Positions 17,452 to 27,068 are shown, counted from the first letter of the stretch. The stretch is 64,000 nucleotides of DNA from Bradyrhizobium sp. SK17 (GCF_002831585.1 NZ_CP025113.1:4541001-4605000); one strand, 5' to 3'. Notes: a model not told the origin generated them from the letters alone. Numbers and translations: made by a program.

Positions 17452-17581
17452 GCGGACTGTGCGCTCGGCCCGCCGTATTCGGTCGAACCGGCCGATATTG
17501 CAGCGGATTCGGGCCGATTTCGCCGTGACGATTCGCGGCATTTGCGCTAGGCACAACGCAGGTCTGGAGCCAAAAATCACC

Positions 17582-18853
17582 ATGAGCCGCCGCATCAAGA
17601 GAACCACATCGCCGGGCGATCGCGCCAAGGGGCGTGACAAGGGACGTGACAGCGATCGCAGCAAGGCCGGATCGGCGCAACGCAGCCGCAAGGCGGACGA
17701 TCACAGGACTGCTGATCGCAAGCCCGGGGAACGGAAGTCCGGTGACCGCCCATTCTCACAGCGCGCCGCCGCCAAGCCACCGCGTTTCGCCGAGCCGCGC
17801 CGCGACCGCGAGCCGCGGCCGGAGCCCGCCGCGGCAAAGCCTGCGGCCGAGCTGCCGTTGCCGACCAAGGTGCAGACCGTCGTCGTCACCGCTGACGAGG
17901 ACAACATGCGCGTCGACCGCTTCCTCGAGGCGCGGTTTCCCGGCCTGTCATTTTCCCATATCCAGCGCATCGTCCGGAAGGGCGAACTCCGGGTCAATGG
18001 CAAGCGCGCCGATTCCAAGGATCGGCTGGAGGAGGGACAGAGCGTGCGGATTCCGCCGCTGCGGCTCGATACGCCGAAGGCGGCGACCGCGCTGTCCGAA
18101 GCCGAGGCAAAGACGCTGCAGGCGCTGAAGGACATAACGCTGTACGAGGACGACGACGTGCTGGTGCTCAACAAGCCGGTCGGTCTCGCCGTACAGGGCG
18201 GTTCCGGCATGACGCGGCATGTCGACCAGATGCTGGAGGTGATGCGCGACGCCAAGGGGCAGAAGCCGCGGCTGGTGCATCGCATCGACCGCGAGACCTC
18301 CGGCTGCCTGCTGATCGCCAAGACGCGTTTCGCGGCATCGTTCCTCACCGGTGCGTTCCGCCATCGCTCCGCGCGCAAGATCTACTGGGCGCTGGTCGCC
18401 GGCGTGCCGAAGCCGAAGCAGGGCCGGATCTCGACCTATCTCGCCAAGGAGGAGAGCGAGGAGGACAGCATCATGCGGATCGCGGCGCATGGCGACGAGG
18501 GGGCCAGCCACGCCGTCACCTACTACGCCGTGGTCGAGGCCTCGGCGACCAAGCTCGCCTGGGTGTCGCTCAAGCCGGTCACCGGCCGCACCCATCAATT
18601 GCGCGCCCACATGGCGCATATCGATCACGCCATCGTCGGCGACCCCAAATACTTCAACAAGGAGAACTGGCAGTTGCCGGGCGGCCTGCAAAACCGGCTG
18701 CATCTGCTCGCCCGCCGGATCGTAATCCCGCACCCGCGCGGCGGCGTGATCGATGTCAGCGCGCCGCTGCCGCCGCACATGCTGCAATCCTGGAACCTGC
18801 TCGGGCTCGAGGCTGACCGGTTCGATCCGATCGAGAACGCGCCCGAGGAGTGA
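17582..18853 (+). CDS. RluA-family 23S rRNA pseudouridine synthase (RluC-like) with basic N-terminal extension
   Basis: A 423-residue pseudouridine synthase. After a 95-residue low-complexity Arg/Lys/Asp-rich extension there is an S4 RNA-binding domain (about 105-165, RVDRFLEARFPGLSFSHIQ in parts). The catalytic domain follows, with HRIDRETSG near 233 (the Asp is the catalytic residue) and GRTHQLRAHMAH near 340. The likely target is 23S rRNA (RluC/RluD sites). ATG 17582 is the first start giving a normal family length. It follows rarA by 130 bp on the same strand. Confidence 0.9.
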   Translation: MSRRIKRTTSPGDRAKGRDKGRDSDRSKAGSAQRSRKADDHRTADRKPGERKSGDRPFSQRAAAKPPRFAEPRRDREPRPEPAAAKPAAELPLPTKVQTVVVTADEDNMRVDRFLEARFPGLSFSHIQRIVRKGELRVNGKRADSKDRLEEGQSVRIPPLRLDTPKAATALSEAEAKTLQALKDITLYEDDDVLVLNKPVGLAVQGGSGMTRHVDQMLEVMRDAKGQKPRLVHRIDRETSGCLLIAKTRFAASFLTGAFRHRSARKIYWALVAGVPKPKQGRISTYLAKEESEEDSIMRIAAHGDEGASHAVTYYAVVEASATKLAWVSLKPVTGRTHQLRAHMAHIDHAIVGDPKYFNKENWQLPGGLQNRLHLLARRIVIPHPRGGVIDVSAPLPPHMLQSWNLLGLEADRFDPIENAPEE

Positions 18854-18975
18854 CTCCGGGGCGCCGCCTGAATAACGACCGCAGACAGCAAGAATGATCA
18901 AAGCGGCCCGGGGCGTGACGGCTATGTTGCCGCACGCCGGGCATTGCCGGCATGCTTTCATCAAAGAGGTTGTCC

Positions 18976-20190
18976 ATGACCGGACTCTCGCTGCGCGTGA
19001 TGCTCGTCCTCATCGGCTCGGCTGTTGCCTCAATGGCCGCACGTGCCGAAACCGTGGTGCTCCGCGGCGGCACGCTGTACGCGACGGCCGATGCGCCGGC
19101 GCTTCCGGATGCGGTGATCGTGATGACAGACGGCGTCATCAGCGCGGTGGGCAAGTCCGGCGATGTCGCGGTGCCCTCGGATGCGCGCGTCATCGATTGC
19201 AGCGGCAAGACCGTGGTGGCCGGGTTCTGGAACAGCCACGTGCATTTCACGGAGCGTGTCTGGCACAACGCCGGCGAAGCGCCGGCCGCGCCGTTGACGC
19301 AGCACATGCAGGACATGCTGACGCGCTGGGGCTTCACCACGGTCTGGGATCTCGGGTCCGATCCGAGAGATATCTTGCCGTTGCGCAAGCGCATCGCGGC
19401 AGGCGATGTCGCCGGTCCCAACATTCTGCTGGCCGGCAGCGTCTTTCCCAAGGGTGGGCATCCGGTGTACCTGCCGCCCGAGATGCAGCTACCCGAGGCC
19501 GCGACGCCCGAGGAGGCGGCGAAATGGGCGCATGACTGGCTTGCGATGGGCGAGGACGGCGTCAAGCTGTTCACCGGCGTGTTCATGGGCGACAAGCCTG
19601 TCATCAACATGGACCCGGCCATCGCCAAGGCGGCCGTCGATGTCGCGCATGCGCAGGGCCGGCGGGTGTTCGCGCATCCGCAGAACAAGACCGGCGTCGA
19701 GACCGTGATCATGTCCGGTGTCGATGTGCTCGCGCACACCACACCGGGCGAGCGCGGCTACACCGACGACCAGTTGGCGCGGTTCAAGGCGCAGGGGACT
19801 GCGCTGGTCCCGACGCTTTCGTTGTTCACGACCGTGGTGCTCGATCCGAACGTCACCAACCGGATGGTGGCGGCGACCGTCAACCAGCTCAAGCAATTCT
19901 CGGACAATGGCGGCACCGTGCTGTTCGGCACCGATGTCGGCTTCACCAAGCTGTACGACACCACCCAGGAGGTTCAGCTGATGCACCGCGCGCTGTCGGA
20001 GCGCCAGGTGCTGGCCTCGCTGACGACCAATCCGGCGCGGTTCTTCAAGGCCGCGAAGAAGGGTCGGGTGGAGCAGGGCTTCGACGCCGATCTCGTGGTG
20101 CTCGACGGCGATCCGCTCAGCGACGTCGGCAATCTCGCGAAAGTGAGCACCACCATCCGCGCCGGTCATGTGATCTATCAGAAGCCTTGA
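18976..20190 (+). CDS. Exported metal-dependent amidohydrolase
   Basis: A 404-residue member of the imidazolonepropionase/prolidase-like amidohydrolase superfamily with a signal peptide (MTGLSLRVMLVLIGSAVASMAARAE in parts). Metal-binding marks are NSHVHF (about 76-81), DGVKLFTG (candidate carboxylated Lys, about 195), FAHPQNK, LAHTTPG and FGTDVGF. It is periplasmic by prediction. The substrate is unknown; relatives hydrolyse peptides or cyclic amides. ATG 18976 with AAAGAGG upstream is chosen over ATG 18952. Confidence 0.88.
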   Translation: MTGLSLRVMLVLIGSAVASMAARAETVVLRGGTLYATADAPALPDAVIVMTDGVISAVGKSGDVAVPSDARVIDCSGKTVVAGFWNSHVHFTERVWHNAGEAPAAPLTQHMQDMLTRWGFTTVWDLGSDPRDILPLRKRIAAGDVAGPNILLAGSVFPKGGHPVYLPPEMQLPEAATPEEAAKWAHDWLAMGEDGVKLFTGVFMGDKPVINMDPAIAKAAVDVAHAQGRRVFAHPQNKTGVETVIMSGVDVLAHTTPGERGYTDDQLARFKAQGTALVPTLSLFTTVVLDPNVTNRMVAATVNQLKQFSDNGGTVLFGTDVGFTKLYDTTQEVQLMHRALSERQVLASLTTNPARFFKAAKKGRVEQGFDADLVVLDGDPLSDVGNLAKVSTTIRAGHVIYQKP

Positions 20191-20276
20191 GGTCGGAGGA
20201 TTCCGCGTATCCCAGGCCAGCGTTGCGGCGTGCCGCGGTCACTTGAACGCGGCCGCGGCGTCACGAAATATGGCGT

Positions 20277-20582
20277 ATGACACGATCCTCGATCCTTGCC
20301 TGCGCCTTGCTGTGGAACATGAGCGTGACGAGCGCCTTCGCGCAAATCATTGCGCCGGGTGGCTCGATCAATAGTCCACCGGTACCCCAGCCTCCGCCGC
20401 CGCCCCGGATCGAGGTGCCGCCGATTCCCAAGATGGATGCACCGCCGCAGCCGAGCCTTCGTGCTCCGCCGCGCAGCTCGTTCGGCGATCGGGTCAGCCG
20501 ATGCCTCGACGCCGCCGCAGCCGCCGGCCTGAACCAGGCCGACCGCGCGGCCTATTCGCGATCCTGCGCCAACCGTGATTGA
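20277..20582 (+). CDS. Small proline-rich secreted protein
   Basis: A 101-residue protein not assigned to a known family. A signal peptide (cleavage near AFA-Q) leads to a Pro-rich stretch (about 32-65, PPVPQPPPPPRIEVPP) and a C-terminal segment GDRVSRCLDAAAAAGLNQADRAAYSR that carries two cysteines and ends CANRD. The C-terminal cysteine-containing segment recurs in small Bradyrhizobium periplasmic proteins as I remember them. Function unknown. Confidence 0.65.
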   Translation: MTRSSILACALLWNMSVTSAFAQIIAPGGSINSPPVPQPPPPPRIEVPPIPKMDAPPQPSLRAPPRSSFGDRVSRCLDAAAAAGLNQADRAAYSRSCANRD

Positions 20583-20668
20583 GGCGTGGGCTGACCGCCC
20601 GGAAAATCGCCAACATTGGCTTCGAAACATAGAGGCGATCCACGCTAACGCAGCGGAGCATCGAGGCC

Positions 20669-21640
20669 ATGCGCACCATCACGCTCGAAGAGCATTTCGC
20701 CACGCCGGGCTTTCTCGATGGCCCGGGCCGCGAACTCAGGGACCAGGCGCGTCAGGTCGGCGGCCGCGCCGAGCAATTGATGCGCGACCTGTGCGACCTC
20801 GACGCAGGCCGGATCGCCCAGATGGATGCCGCGGGCATCGACATGCAGGTGATCTCGCTGACCGCGCCGGGCGTCGAGCAACTGGAGCCTGTCGACGCGG
20901 TGGCGCTGGCGCGCGACACCAATGACGTGCTGGCCGAGGCGATCGCGCGGCATCCGACGCGGCTCTCCGGTTTCGCGGCGCTGGCGATCGCGCAACCGGA
21001 CCTCGCGGCCAAGGAACTCGATCGCCGCGTCGGCGGTCAGCATTTCGCCGGTGCGGTCATCAACGGTCATCAGCGCGGCCGCTACCTCGACGACAAGTTC
21101 TTCTGGCCGGTGCTGGAGGCCGCCGAAGCGCTGAGCGCGCCGATCTATCTGCATCCGACCAAGCCGCCCAGGGCGGTGATCAAGGCGTCGTTCGGCGGCT
21201 TTTCGCCTCTTGTCACCGAGATGCTGGCCGGCCCGGGGTTCGGCTGGCACATCGAAACCGCGGTCCACGTGCTGCGCATGGTGCTGGGCGGCGTGTTCGA
21301 TCGTTTCCCGAAATTGCAGATCGTGATCGGCCATATGGGCGAGGGCCTGCCGTTCTTCATGCAGCGGGTCGACGTCATGCCGGTCGAATTGACCAAGCTG
21401 AGGCGTCCGGTCAGCGCCTACCTGCGCGACAATCTGCACTACACGTTCGCGGGCTTCAATTTCCCGGCGACGTTCCTCGACCTGCTGCTCGAGATCGGGG
21501 TCGGCCGCATCATGTTCTCGGCCGATTATCCCTATGCCTCGATGGTCAAGGCACGCGCGTTCCTGGAGCAGATTCCGGTGACCGTAGCCGACCGTGCGCT
21601 GATCGCGCACGGCAATGCGGAGAAGCTGTTCAGGCTTTGA
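20669..21640 (+). CDS. Amidohydrolase-2 family protein (gamma-resorcylate/ACMS decarboxylase-like)
   Basis: A 323-residue cytoplasmic TIM-barrel metalloenzyme. The N-terminal EEHF (E7, H9) gives the E-x-H metal pair. IYLHPT (about 170), VIGHMGEGLPF (about 222) and SADYPY (about 290) supply the other ligands and catalytic residues of the ACMSD/gamma-resorcylate decarboxylase group. Non-oxidative decarboxylation or hydrolysis of an aromatic or muconate-type acid is likely. It stands alone with no pathway partners, so the substrate is open. Confidence 0.85.
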   Translation: MRTITLEEHFATPGFLDGPGRELRDQARQVGGRAEQLMRDLCDLDAGRIAQMDAAGIDMQVISLTAPGVEQLEPVDAVALARDTNDVLAEAIARHPTRLSGFAALAIAQPDLAAKELDRRVGGQHFAGAVINGHQRGRYLDDKFFWPVLEAAEALSAPIYLHPTKPPRAVIKASFGGFSPLVTEMLAGPGFGWHIETAVHVLRMVLGGVFDRFPKLQIVIGHMGEGLPFFMQRVDVMPVELTKLRRPVSAYLRDNLHYTFAGFNFPATFLDLLLEIGVGRIMFSADYPYASMVKARAFLEQIPVTVADRALIAHGNAEKLFRL

Positions 21641-21691
21641 GAGTTCGCTCGTGCGGGCTACGGAACGGCCGCGAGCCGGGCAGCGGTCACG

Positions 21692-22150
21692 TCAGAGCGT
21701 CAGCTTGTAGCCGATATGGCTGCCGACAAAGCCCAACCGTTCATAGAAGCGGTGCGCGTCGGGACGCTCTTTGTCCGTCGTGAGCTGCACGAGATCGCAA
21801 CCTCTCGCTTTGCATTGCGCGATCGCCCATTCGAACATCTGCTGCCCGACGCCCGAGCTCCGGTGCGCCTCGGCAATGCGGACCGCCTCGATCTGTCCGC
21901 GCCAGGCGCCGATGCGTGCCAGTCCGGGGATGAAGGTCAGTTGCAGCGCGCCGATCACTTCATTGCCCAGGACCGCAACGGCCTGCAACTGGTTCGGATC
22001 GGCGAGGATGGCCTCGAATGCATCTACATATCGGGGGTTCGGTGGAGAGCCCGGGTCCTCCCGCTGTTGACCCAGGATATCGTCGGCGAGGAGCGCGATG
22101 ATCGCTGGAAGATCGGCCGGGATGGCCTGACGGAAGGTGACGGGTGTCAT
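21692..22150 (-). CDS. GNAT-family N-acetyltransferase
   Basis: A 152-residue GCN5-related acetyltransferase. Motif A is visible as IEAVRIAEAHRSSGVGQQM (acetyl-CoA pyrophosphate loop R-x2-G-x-G/A), followed by KARGCDLVQLTT and the FYERLGFVGSHIGYKL end typical of the family. ATG 22150 (MTPVTFRQAIPADLP) is chosen over an upstream frame to 22225. The substrate is unknown. It is convergent with the amidohydrolase at 20669. Confidence 0.88.
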   Translation of the reverse strand: MTPVTFRQAIPADLPAIIALLADDILGQQREDPGSPPNPRYVDAFEAILADPNQLQAVAVLGNEVIGALQLTFIPGLARIGAWRGQIEAVRIAEAHRSSGVGQQMFEWAIAQCKARGCDLVQLTTDKERPDAHRFYERLGFVGSHIGYKLTL

Positions 22151-22234
22151 TGATGCAGGTTCCACGGACAGAGGTCGGCATTGCCGGCCAAGTGTCCCGG
22201 TCCGCGCGGGCAAGATCAAGGGCATGCCAGACGC

Positions 22235-22267
22235 AAAAGAAACCGCCGGCCCTTTCGGACCGGCGGC
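22235..22267 (-). terminator. Intrinsic terminator of the multicopper oxidase-phosphoesterase operon
   Basis: On the minus strand the stem GCCGGTCC/GGGCCGGC with extended GC pairs (22243-22252 with 22257-22266) closes on a GAAA loop and is followed by TTTCTTTTG. It lies about 23 bp beyond the phosphoesterase stop codon. Confidence 0.85.
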
Positions 22268-22289
22268 AATGTGTCGTCAGGCGTGGAGG

Positions 22290-24467
22290 TCAATGTTCCC
22301 AGCCGCCGCCGTCCTGATCCCAGCCGCCACCATGGTGATGGCCGCCATCGAAGTCGAAGAAGTCGAACAGATCGCTGAGCGCCGGGCTGTTGACCGGAAC
22401 ATAGGGATTGTTCGGCGCTGCAACCGGGTTCGGGTAGTTGTCGCGGCTGCGATGGGTGATCGGCTCAAGGCGCCAGTTGCGCTCGATGAATTTGATGATC
22501 GAGACGTGATCGGCATACTCATGCGAGATGTGACCCTTGCGCAGGAACGGCGCGACCACGATCAGCGGAATCCGCGTGCCGTCGCCGAAATAGTCGAGCG
22601 GTTGCACATAGCCGGAGTCGTAGTAGCCGCCGCCTTCATCGAAGGTGATGAAGATTGCGGTGTCCTTGGCGTAGTCGGAGGCCTGGACTTGGTCGACGAT
22701 CTTCTTGGCGAAGCCTTCGAACAGATTGAGCTTGGACGACGACGGGTGACCGTCGGTGAACCCGCTCGGCTTGACGATCGAGACCGCCGGCAGCGTGTGC
22801 TTGGAGAGGTCGGAGTACAGATCAACCGAGTCCTTGATATGGGCTGCGACCTGCTCCGGGTGCGACATGATCGAGGTGTCGTACTGGAACGGATTGCAGA
22901 TGTTGCAGTACTCGTCCGCGGTCGGGCCGGCGACGCCCCAGTTGAGCTGATAGGGGTCGTTGACGTAGTTGTTCCACTGGTCGCCGTAGTACTTCCAGGA
23001 GATGTCACGCTCGTTCAGGCTGTCGCCGATGCTCTTGCGGGTCGACGGCGGGATTGTGAACGGCGTGTTGGACGGGTTGGTGTCGGTGTAGGCGTTCTTG
23101 CCGTTGCCGAAGTAACCCGGGTTGTAATTGTTCAACAGGTAATAGTGGCCCGGCTCGCAATTCGGGTTGATCCGGATGTTCTTCAGATAGTCCAGGATCG
23201 GCTTGACGCCGGGCTGGGTCGCATCCGAGCAGTCGCTGTAGGAGCCGCCACCGGACACCGGGCTCGTGGAGTAGGGCGGAGGATAGCCGCCATTGCCGCC
23301 CGAGCCGTAGCCGTCCTCGGTGTACCAGTTGTTGGTGCCGGGCGCCGGATTCGGGTTCTCGATCTCATGCACGATACCGGCATCGGGCGTGCCACCGAAA
23401 ACCTGCGTGCCGTTCGGCGGCACGGCAGCGTGACCGTAGGTGTCGCTGAAGTAGATCATGTCGGCATGGCCGAACATGATGTGGTTGGCCCCGGTGCCGC
23501 CGTTGACGGACTGGTGGAAGTTGTCGCTCATCGCATATTTCTGCGCGAGCGAGCTGAAATACGGCACGTCGCCCTTCTGCACGTTGTAGAAGCCGAGCGC
23601 CGTCGAACCTTCGCCCGTGGTCGTTGCCGTCGGCGAGTATTCCGTCGAGAAGTTGGAAGGCTGCGTCGCGCCGTCGGCACCGGCGCCGACGGTCACCTCG
23701 ACCCACGCGAACAGATTGTGGCCGCAGCCGGACGGGTTGTCGCGGCTGGCCGCGGAGTGGTTGCAGTTCATCTGCTGCCACATCTGGTAGAACCGATGCA
23801 CCGGGCTCGCCGAATAGGCGTCGTAGGGCATCGTCCCGCCGTTGGTGATCTGGAAAGGACCGGCCGGCAGCGTGTTGACATCGTTGATGCGTTGGTCGGG
23901 CGTATGCGAGGTCTGGCCGGTGCCGCCGGTCAGGAGATATTGGTAGTACTCGGAGGGCAGGCCGGATTCCGACTGCTGCGCGAGCACGAGCGATGCCTCG
24001 CAGGTGGTGATCGGCGAGCTGCCGCATTTGTTGGGAATGTAGGACACCTTGGGACCGCCGACCAGCGGAGACGGCAGCTGGTCCTTCGGGAAGTTCTGCT
24101 TCGGCGGGCTGAGCAAGAACGCGTCGTTCGGGCCGTTATCCATGGCCGCCTGCTGATGTGCCTTCTCGAAATTGGGCCCGGGAATCGCGTTCTTGCTGGG
24201 ATCGAGCTTGACGATGCCCTGCGACAGCAGGTTCATCACGCTCTCGCCGGAGCGTTCGGGCACGTAGGTCGCGAACACGTGGTCGAAGCTGCGGTTCTCG
24301 CCGATGATGACGATGACGTGCTTGATCGGCGTCCGGGTCTCGTGCCCACCGTGGTGGTGTTCCCATTCCTGTGCGAGGACGGGGCTCGCGGTGAACTGGC
24401 CCAGCGCCAGTGCGCTGAGGGTCAGACGACAACCCTGCAGCCAACGTGACTTCCGCTTGTCGCGCAT
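22290..24467 (-). CDS. Exported phospholipase C/acid phosphatase-type phosphoesterase
   Basis: A 725-residue member of the AcpA/non-haemolytic phospholipase C family (PF04185), which cleaves phosphoesters outside the cytoplasm. A signal peptide ends near VLAQE. The hallmark ENRSFDHVF lies near 57-65, and GGTGANHIMFGHADM plus FITFDEGGGYYDSGY are further metal-site motifs. Both ends of the mature protein carry His-rich blocks (EWEHHHGGHE and GGHHHGGGWDQDGGGWEH). ATG 24467 overlaps the upstream oxidase stop codon in TGATG and is preceded by AAGGAGAGC, so translation is coupled. A terminator follows. Confidence 0.88.
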   Translation of the reverse strand: MRDKRKSRWLQGCRLTLSALALGQFTASPVLAQEWEHHHGGHETRTPIKHVIVIIGENRSFDHVFATYVPERSGESVMNLLSQGIVKLDPSKNAIPGPNFEKAHQQAAMDNGPNDAFLLSPPKQNFPKDQLPSPLVGGPKVSYIPNKCGSSPITTCEASLVLAQQSESGLPSEYYQYLLTGGTGQTSHTPDQRINDVNTLPAGPFQITNGGTMPYDAYSASPVHRFYQMWQQMNCNHSAASRDNPSGCGHNLFAWVEVTVGAGADGATQPSNFSTEYSPTATTTGEGSTALGFYNVQKGDVPYFSSLAQKYAMSDNFHQSVNGGTGANHIMFGHADMIYFSDTYGHAAVPPNGTQVFGGTPDAGIVHEIENPNPAPGTNNWYTEDGYGSGGNGGYPPPYSTSPVSGGGSYSDCSDATQPGVKPILDYLKNIRINPNCEPGHYYLLNNYNPGYFGNGKNAYTDTNPSNTPFTIPPSTRKSIGDSLNERDISWKYYGDQWNNYVNDPYQLNWGVAGPTADEYCNICNPFQYDTSIMSHPEQVAAHIKDSVDLYSDLSKHTLPAVSIVKPSGFTDGHPSSSKLNLFEGFAKKIVDQVQASDYAKDTAIFITFDEGGGYYDSGYVQPLDYFGDGTRIPLIVVAPFLRKGHISHEYADHVSIIKFIERNWRLEPITHRSRDNYPNPVAAPNNPYVPVNSPALSDLFDFFDFDGGHHHGGGWDQDGGGWEH

Positions 24468-26296
24468 CAAAGCTCTCCTTTTTGCTGGTTGATAGGCTTG
24501 GTCGAACTTGCGGTGTCGCGCGGCACCACCCGGATCGTTCCCATCATGCCGCCGTCCTCGTGCTCGAGGACGTGGCAGTGGTAGACGAAGGTGCCGACGA
24601 TGTTGGGATCGCGAAAATCCATGCGCAGGCGCACGCTCGGATATTTCAGCATGCGGCTGTTGTAATAGGGCACGTTGACGGTATCGCGCAGGAACGGTTC
24701 GTTGACCGCGATGCCGGACCAGTCGCGCAGCTGGAAGTGAAGCTGGTGGATGTGGAAATCATGCAGCTCCGTCGAGCGGTTCTCGATGATCCAGTCCTCG
24801 ACGTCGCCCTGTCGCGCGATGATGTCTGGCACGTCGGAGTTTGGATCGAACGGCTTCGGGGTCTCGCCGTCCATGGTCATGAAAAACCTGGTCGGGCTGT
24901 TCGGGTCGTTGGGATTTTCCGGCTGTTCGGAGAAGAACAGCTTGCGGACGCGTACCGGCGCGACGTCGCCGACCCATGGCCGTTCCGGTCGTGGCAGTGG
25001 TTCGGCGTGCACGGGGAGGGCGGCCTGCGGTTCGGCCGCATCGACGGCGGATGTGATGGTCAGCAGCGCGCGGTTGGGATCGTTTTCGCCGGCGGGACCA
25101 GTGTCGACCGCGCGGGTCACCAGCAAGGCCGAGGCACCGGCTGGCGGACCTTCGACGATGAACTCCGCGCGCGATCCCGGCGGCAGGCCGATATGGTTGA
25201 CCCATTGCACCGGCGGCGACGGGCTGCCCTGGAATTGCAGCGGCACGCCGTCGAGGCCGACGATGCCGATCCGCTGCGGCGCGCGGCCGACCAGCAGGGC
25301 GAGGTTGAGATAGGTGATCGCGGATGCGTTCAGCACGCGCCAGAGCTGCCGCTCGCCCGGCTTCATCTTGAGCTGAGCCGGCGGATAGTCCGGATAGGGC
25401 ACCGGCACGAAATTGACCGACAGATCCTTCGACGGCTTGCCGAAGCCGGTGCCGGAATTGGCGACGTCGCCGTCACTGTCGAGCTGGCTCTTGGTCATGA
25501 CCGGCTCGAATTTCGACGGCGGCGCGTCCGGGTTGACGAGATCCTGGTCGCGGATCACGACCACGCGCTCGGGCAGGCCGGCGAGCTGTGGATCGGCGCG
25601 CTCGATGCCTTCGATGATGATGGCGCCGGAGGCTCCGCCGAGCACCTGCGTCTTGCTGAAGCCGTGCAGATGCGGGTGATACCAATAGAGGCCCGGCGGC
25701 GCGTCGTCCGGAATCCGCAGGCGGTAGTCGAACGGCGCGTCGTCGGGCTGGATCGAGGTCTTCAGCACGTCGTCCTGGTGACAGACCGGCGGCACGGTCA
25801 GTCCGTGGAAGTGCAGATTGGTGGAGATCGGCGTCATCGCGCCGCTCGTGCAGGCGTCGACCTGCTTTCGCGTCGTGCAGATCGGTGCGCCGGCGAGCGC
25901 GCGGTCGATCGCCGGCGTCGTGTCGAGGTCGACCAGGTCGTTCTTGAAATGGATGACGAGCTGGTCGCCCGGCTTCAGTCGCAGCGTCGGTGACGGCTTG
26001 CCATCCGTTGTCAGGTAGCAGTAGCGGGCCGTTCCATCGGGCCGCCGCTCGTCGTGGATGGTGAGGTCGGTTTCCAGCACGCCGTCGCGGCTGCGCAATT
26101 CCACCGGTTCTGCGATCACGCTTCCGATCTCGGGCCGGGCACAGACGTCCTGTCGCGTCTGCGCCGCATCCTGCAAGCCCGCTGCGCGGAGCCAGGACGT
26201 CACACCGCTGGCTGCGAGCCCGAGGCATGCCGCGGCAATGACACAACTAACGGTCGAAAGTCGTCGTGCCACGCCGCCCCGCCAATGCGTCGCCAC
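24467..26296 (-). CDS. Multicopper oxidase
   Basis: A 609-residue exported three-cupredoxin oxidase. The four copper-binding clusters are present in order: LHFHGLTV (about 161-168), WYHPHLHG (about 208-215), HDFHIHQLHF (about 510) and YHCHVLEHEDGGMMG (about 577-591), giving the type 1 and trinuclear sites. The N-terminus has an export signal with ARRLS, possibly Tat-dependent. The substrate (phenol, metal ion or other) cannot be read. It is the first gene of a two-gene operon with the phosphoesterase, joined by a TGATG overlap. Confidence 0.92.
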   Translation of the reverse strand: MATHWRGGVARRLSTVSCVIAAACLGLAASGVTSWLRAAGLQDAAQTRQDVCARPEIGSVIAEPVELRSRDGVLETDLTIHDERRPDGTARYCYLTTDGKPSPTLRLKPGDQLVIHFKNDLVDLDTTPAIDRALAGAPICTTRKQVDACTSGAMTPISTNLHFHGLTVPPVCHQDDVLKTSIQPDDAPFDYRLRIPDDAPPGLYWYHPHLHGFSKTQVLGGASGAIIIEGIERADPQLAGLPERVVVIRDQDLVNPDAPPSKFEPVMTKSQLDSDGDVANSGTGFGKPSKDLSVNFVPVPYPDYPPAQLKMKPGERQLWRVLNASAITYLNLALLVGRAPQRIGIVGLDGVPLQFQGSPSPPVQWVNHIGLPPGSRAEFIVEGPPAGASALLVTRAVDTGPAGENDPNRALLTITSAVDAAEPQAALPVHAEPLPRPERPWVGDVAPVRVRKLFFSEQPENPNDPNSPTRFFMTMDGETPKPFDPNSDVPDIIARQGDVEDWIIENRSTELHDFHIHQLHFQLRDWSGIAVNEPFLRDTVNVPYYNSRMLKYPSVRLRMDFRDPNIVGTFVYHCHVLEHEDGGMMGTIRVVPRDTASSTKPINQQKGEL

Positions 26297-26612
26297 GGGC
26301 GCGCAAGCGCGGGACCGACGTCAGGCATGACATCGTTCCACGTCTTGCGACCACGATGGTCGACAAAGCTTGTGTTTGGTGATGTGAGGCTAGCCGCGCG
26401 TTGTTGCGGTAATCTGGCAGGTATTTAACGCGCAGATGACAGAAACTTGCGGCACTTCGACGCAGAACTGCGCGCGGTGTTCAAACCTGCTGAGCGATCA
26501 ATCGGATGAGCCATTCCCGGACTGAATTGCGGAGATACGAAGACACGCAGGCAATCGTGAGAAATTTTTTCGATGTTGCCGATCGTGTCATGTGCCGTGC
26601 CGCCGATCGCGA
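26297..26612. other. 316-bp intergenic region upstream of the multicopper oxidase
   Basis: This region must hold the promoter of the leftward oxidase operon and the 3' end of the leftward gene at 26613. It is less GC-rich than its surroundings near 26385-26445. No repeat family member, RNA gene or convincing small ORF was found. Confidence 0.5.
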
Positions 26613-27068
26613 TCAACGCCTGAACTGCGCCAGAAACATCCGTAAGGAATCATGCGCGCTCTCGACATCCGCGATCACCCAGCCTTCGGGTGTGTTGACG
26701 ACGATGAAGTTGAGCGAGACGGCGCGGCCCTCATTGTCGAACGTCACAGTGACGTCGGTCCTGTCGAACTGCCGCCGCGGCGTTGCGATCGAGATCGGGC
26801 CGATCCGCCAGCTCGGGCTCTGCACCAGGAAATCATAGGGCGCGTCGTGCAGGGCGGTCCAGGCGCCGCGCAGGCTGGGATCGAAGAATTGCCGGGCCGT
26901 GTCCTCGTCGCGCGGCAGGCCATTCGAGAACGCGGCGCTGCCTTTGCCATAATGGGCGTAGACGTTGCGGATCAGCGATTCCGGCGTGCGGAACCCGGCG
27001 CAGGCCGTGGCGGCGGCCAAACTCGCCGTAACGAGCGCAAAACCCGCGAGGAATTTGCTGCGTCCCAT
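26613..27068 (-). CDS. Secreted DUF3828-like protein
   Basis: A 151-residue exported protein. A signal peptide (MGRSKFLAGFALVTASLAAATA in parts; a Cys at about 22 might allow lipidation) is followed by FRTPESLIRNVYAHYGKG, FFDPSLRGAW and TVTFDNEGRAVSL, resembling DUF3828 lipoprotein-type domains. ATG 27068 gives a proper signal peptide; the longer upstream frame does not. It is divergent from the ATP12 gene with a 70-bp gap. Function unknown. Confidence 0.7.
   Translation of the reverse strand: MGRSKFLAGFALVTASLAAATACAGFRTPESLIRNVYAHYGKGSAAFSNGLPRDEDTARQFFDPSLRGAWTALHDAPYDFLVQSPSWRIGPISIATPRRQFDRTDVTVTFDNEGRAVSLNFIVVNTPEGWVIADVESAHDSLRMFLAQFRR

Noticed and set aside
22137..24449. A 770-residue plus-strand frame opposite the phosphoesterase
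   Set aside because: Val/Arg-rich antisense shadow; the minus strand has the signal peptide, ENRSFDHVF motif and a coupled start.
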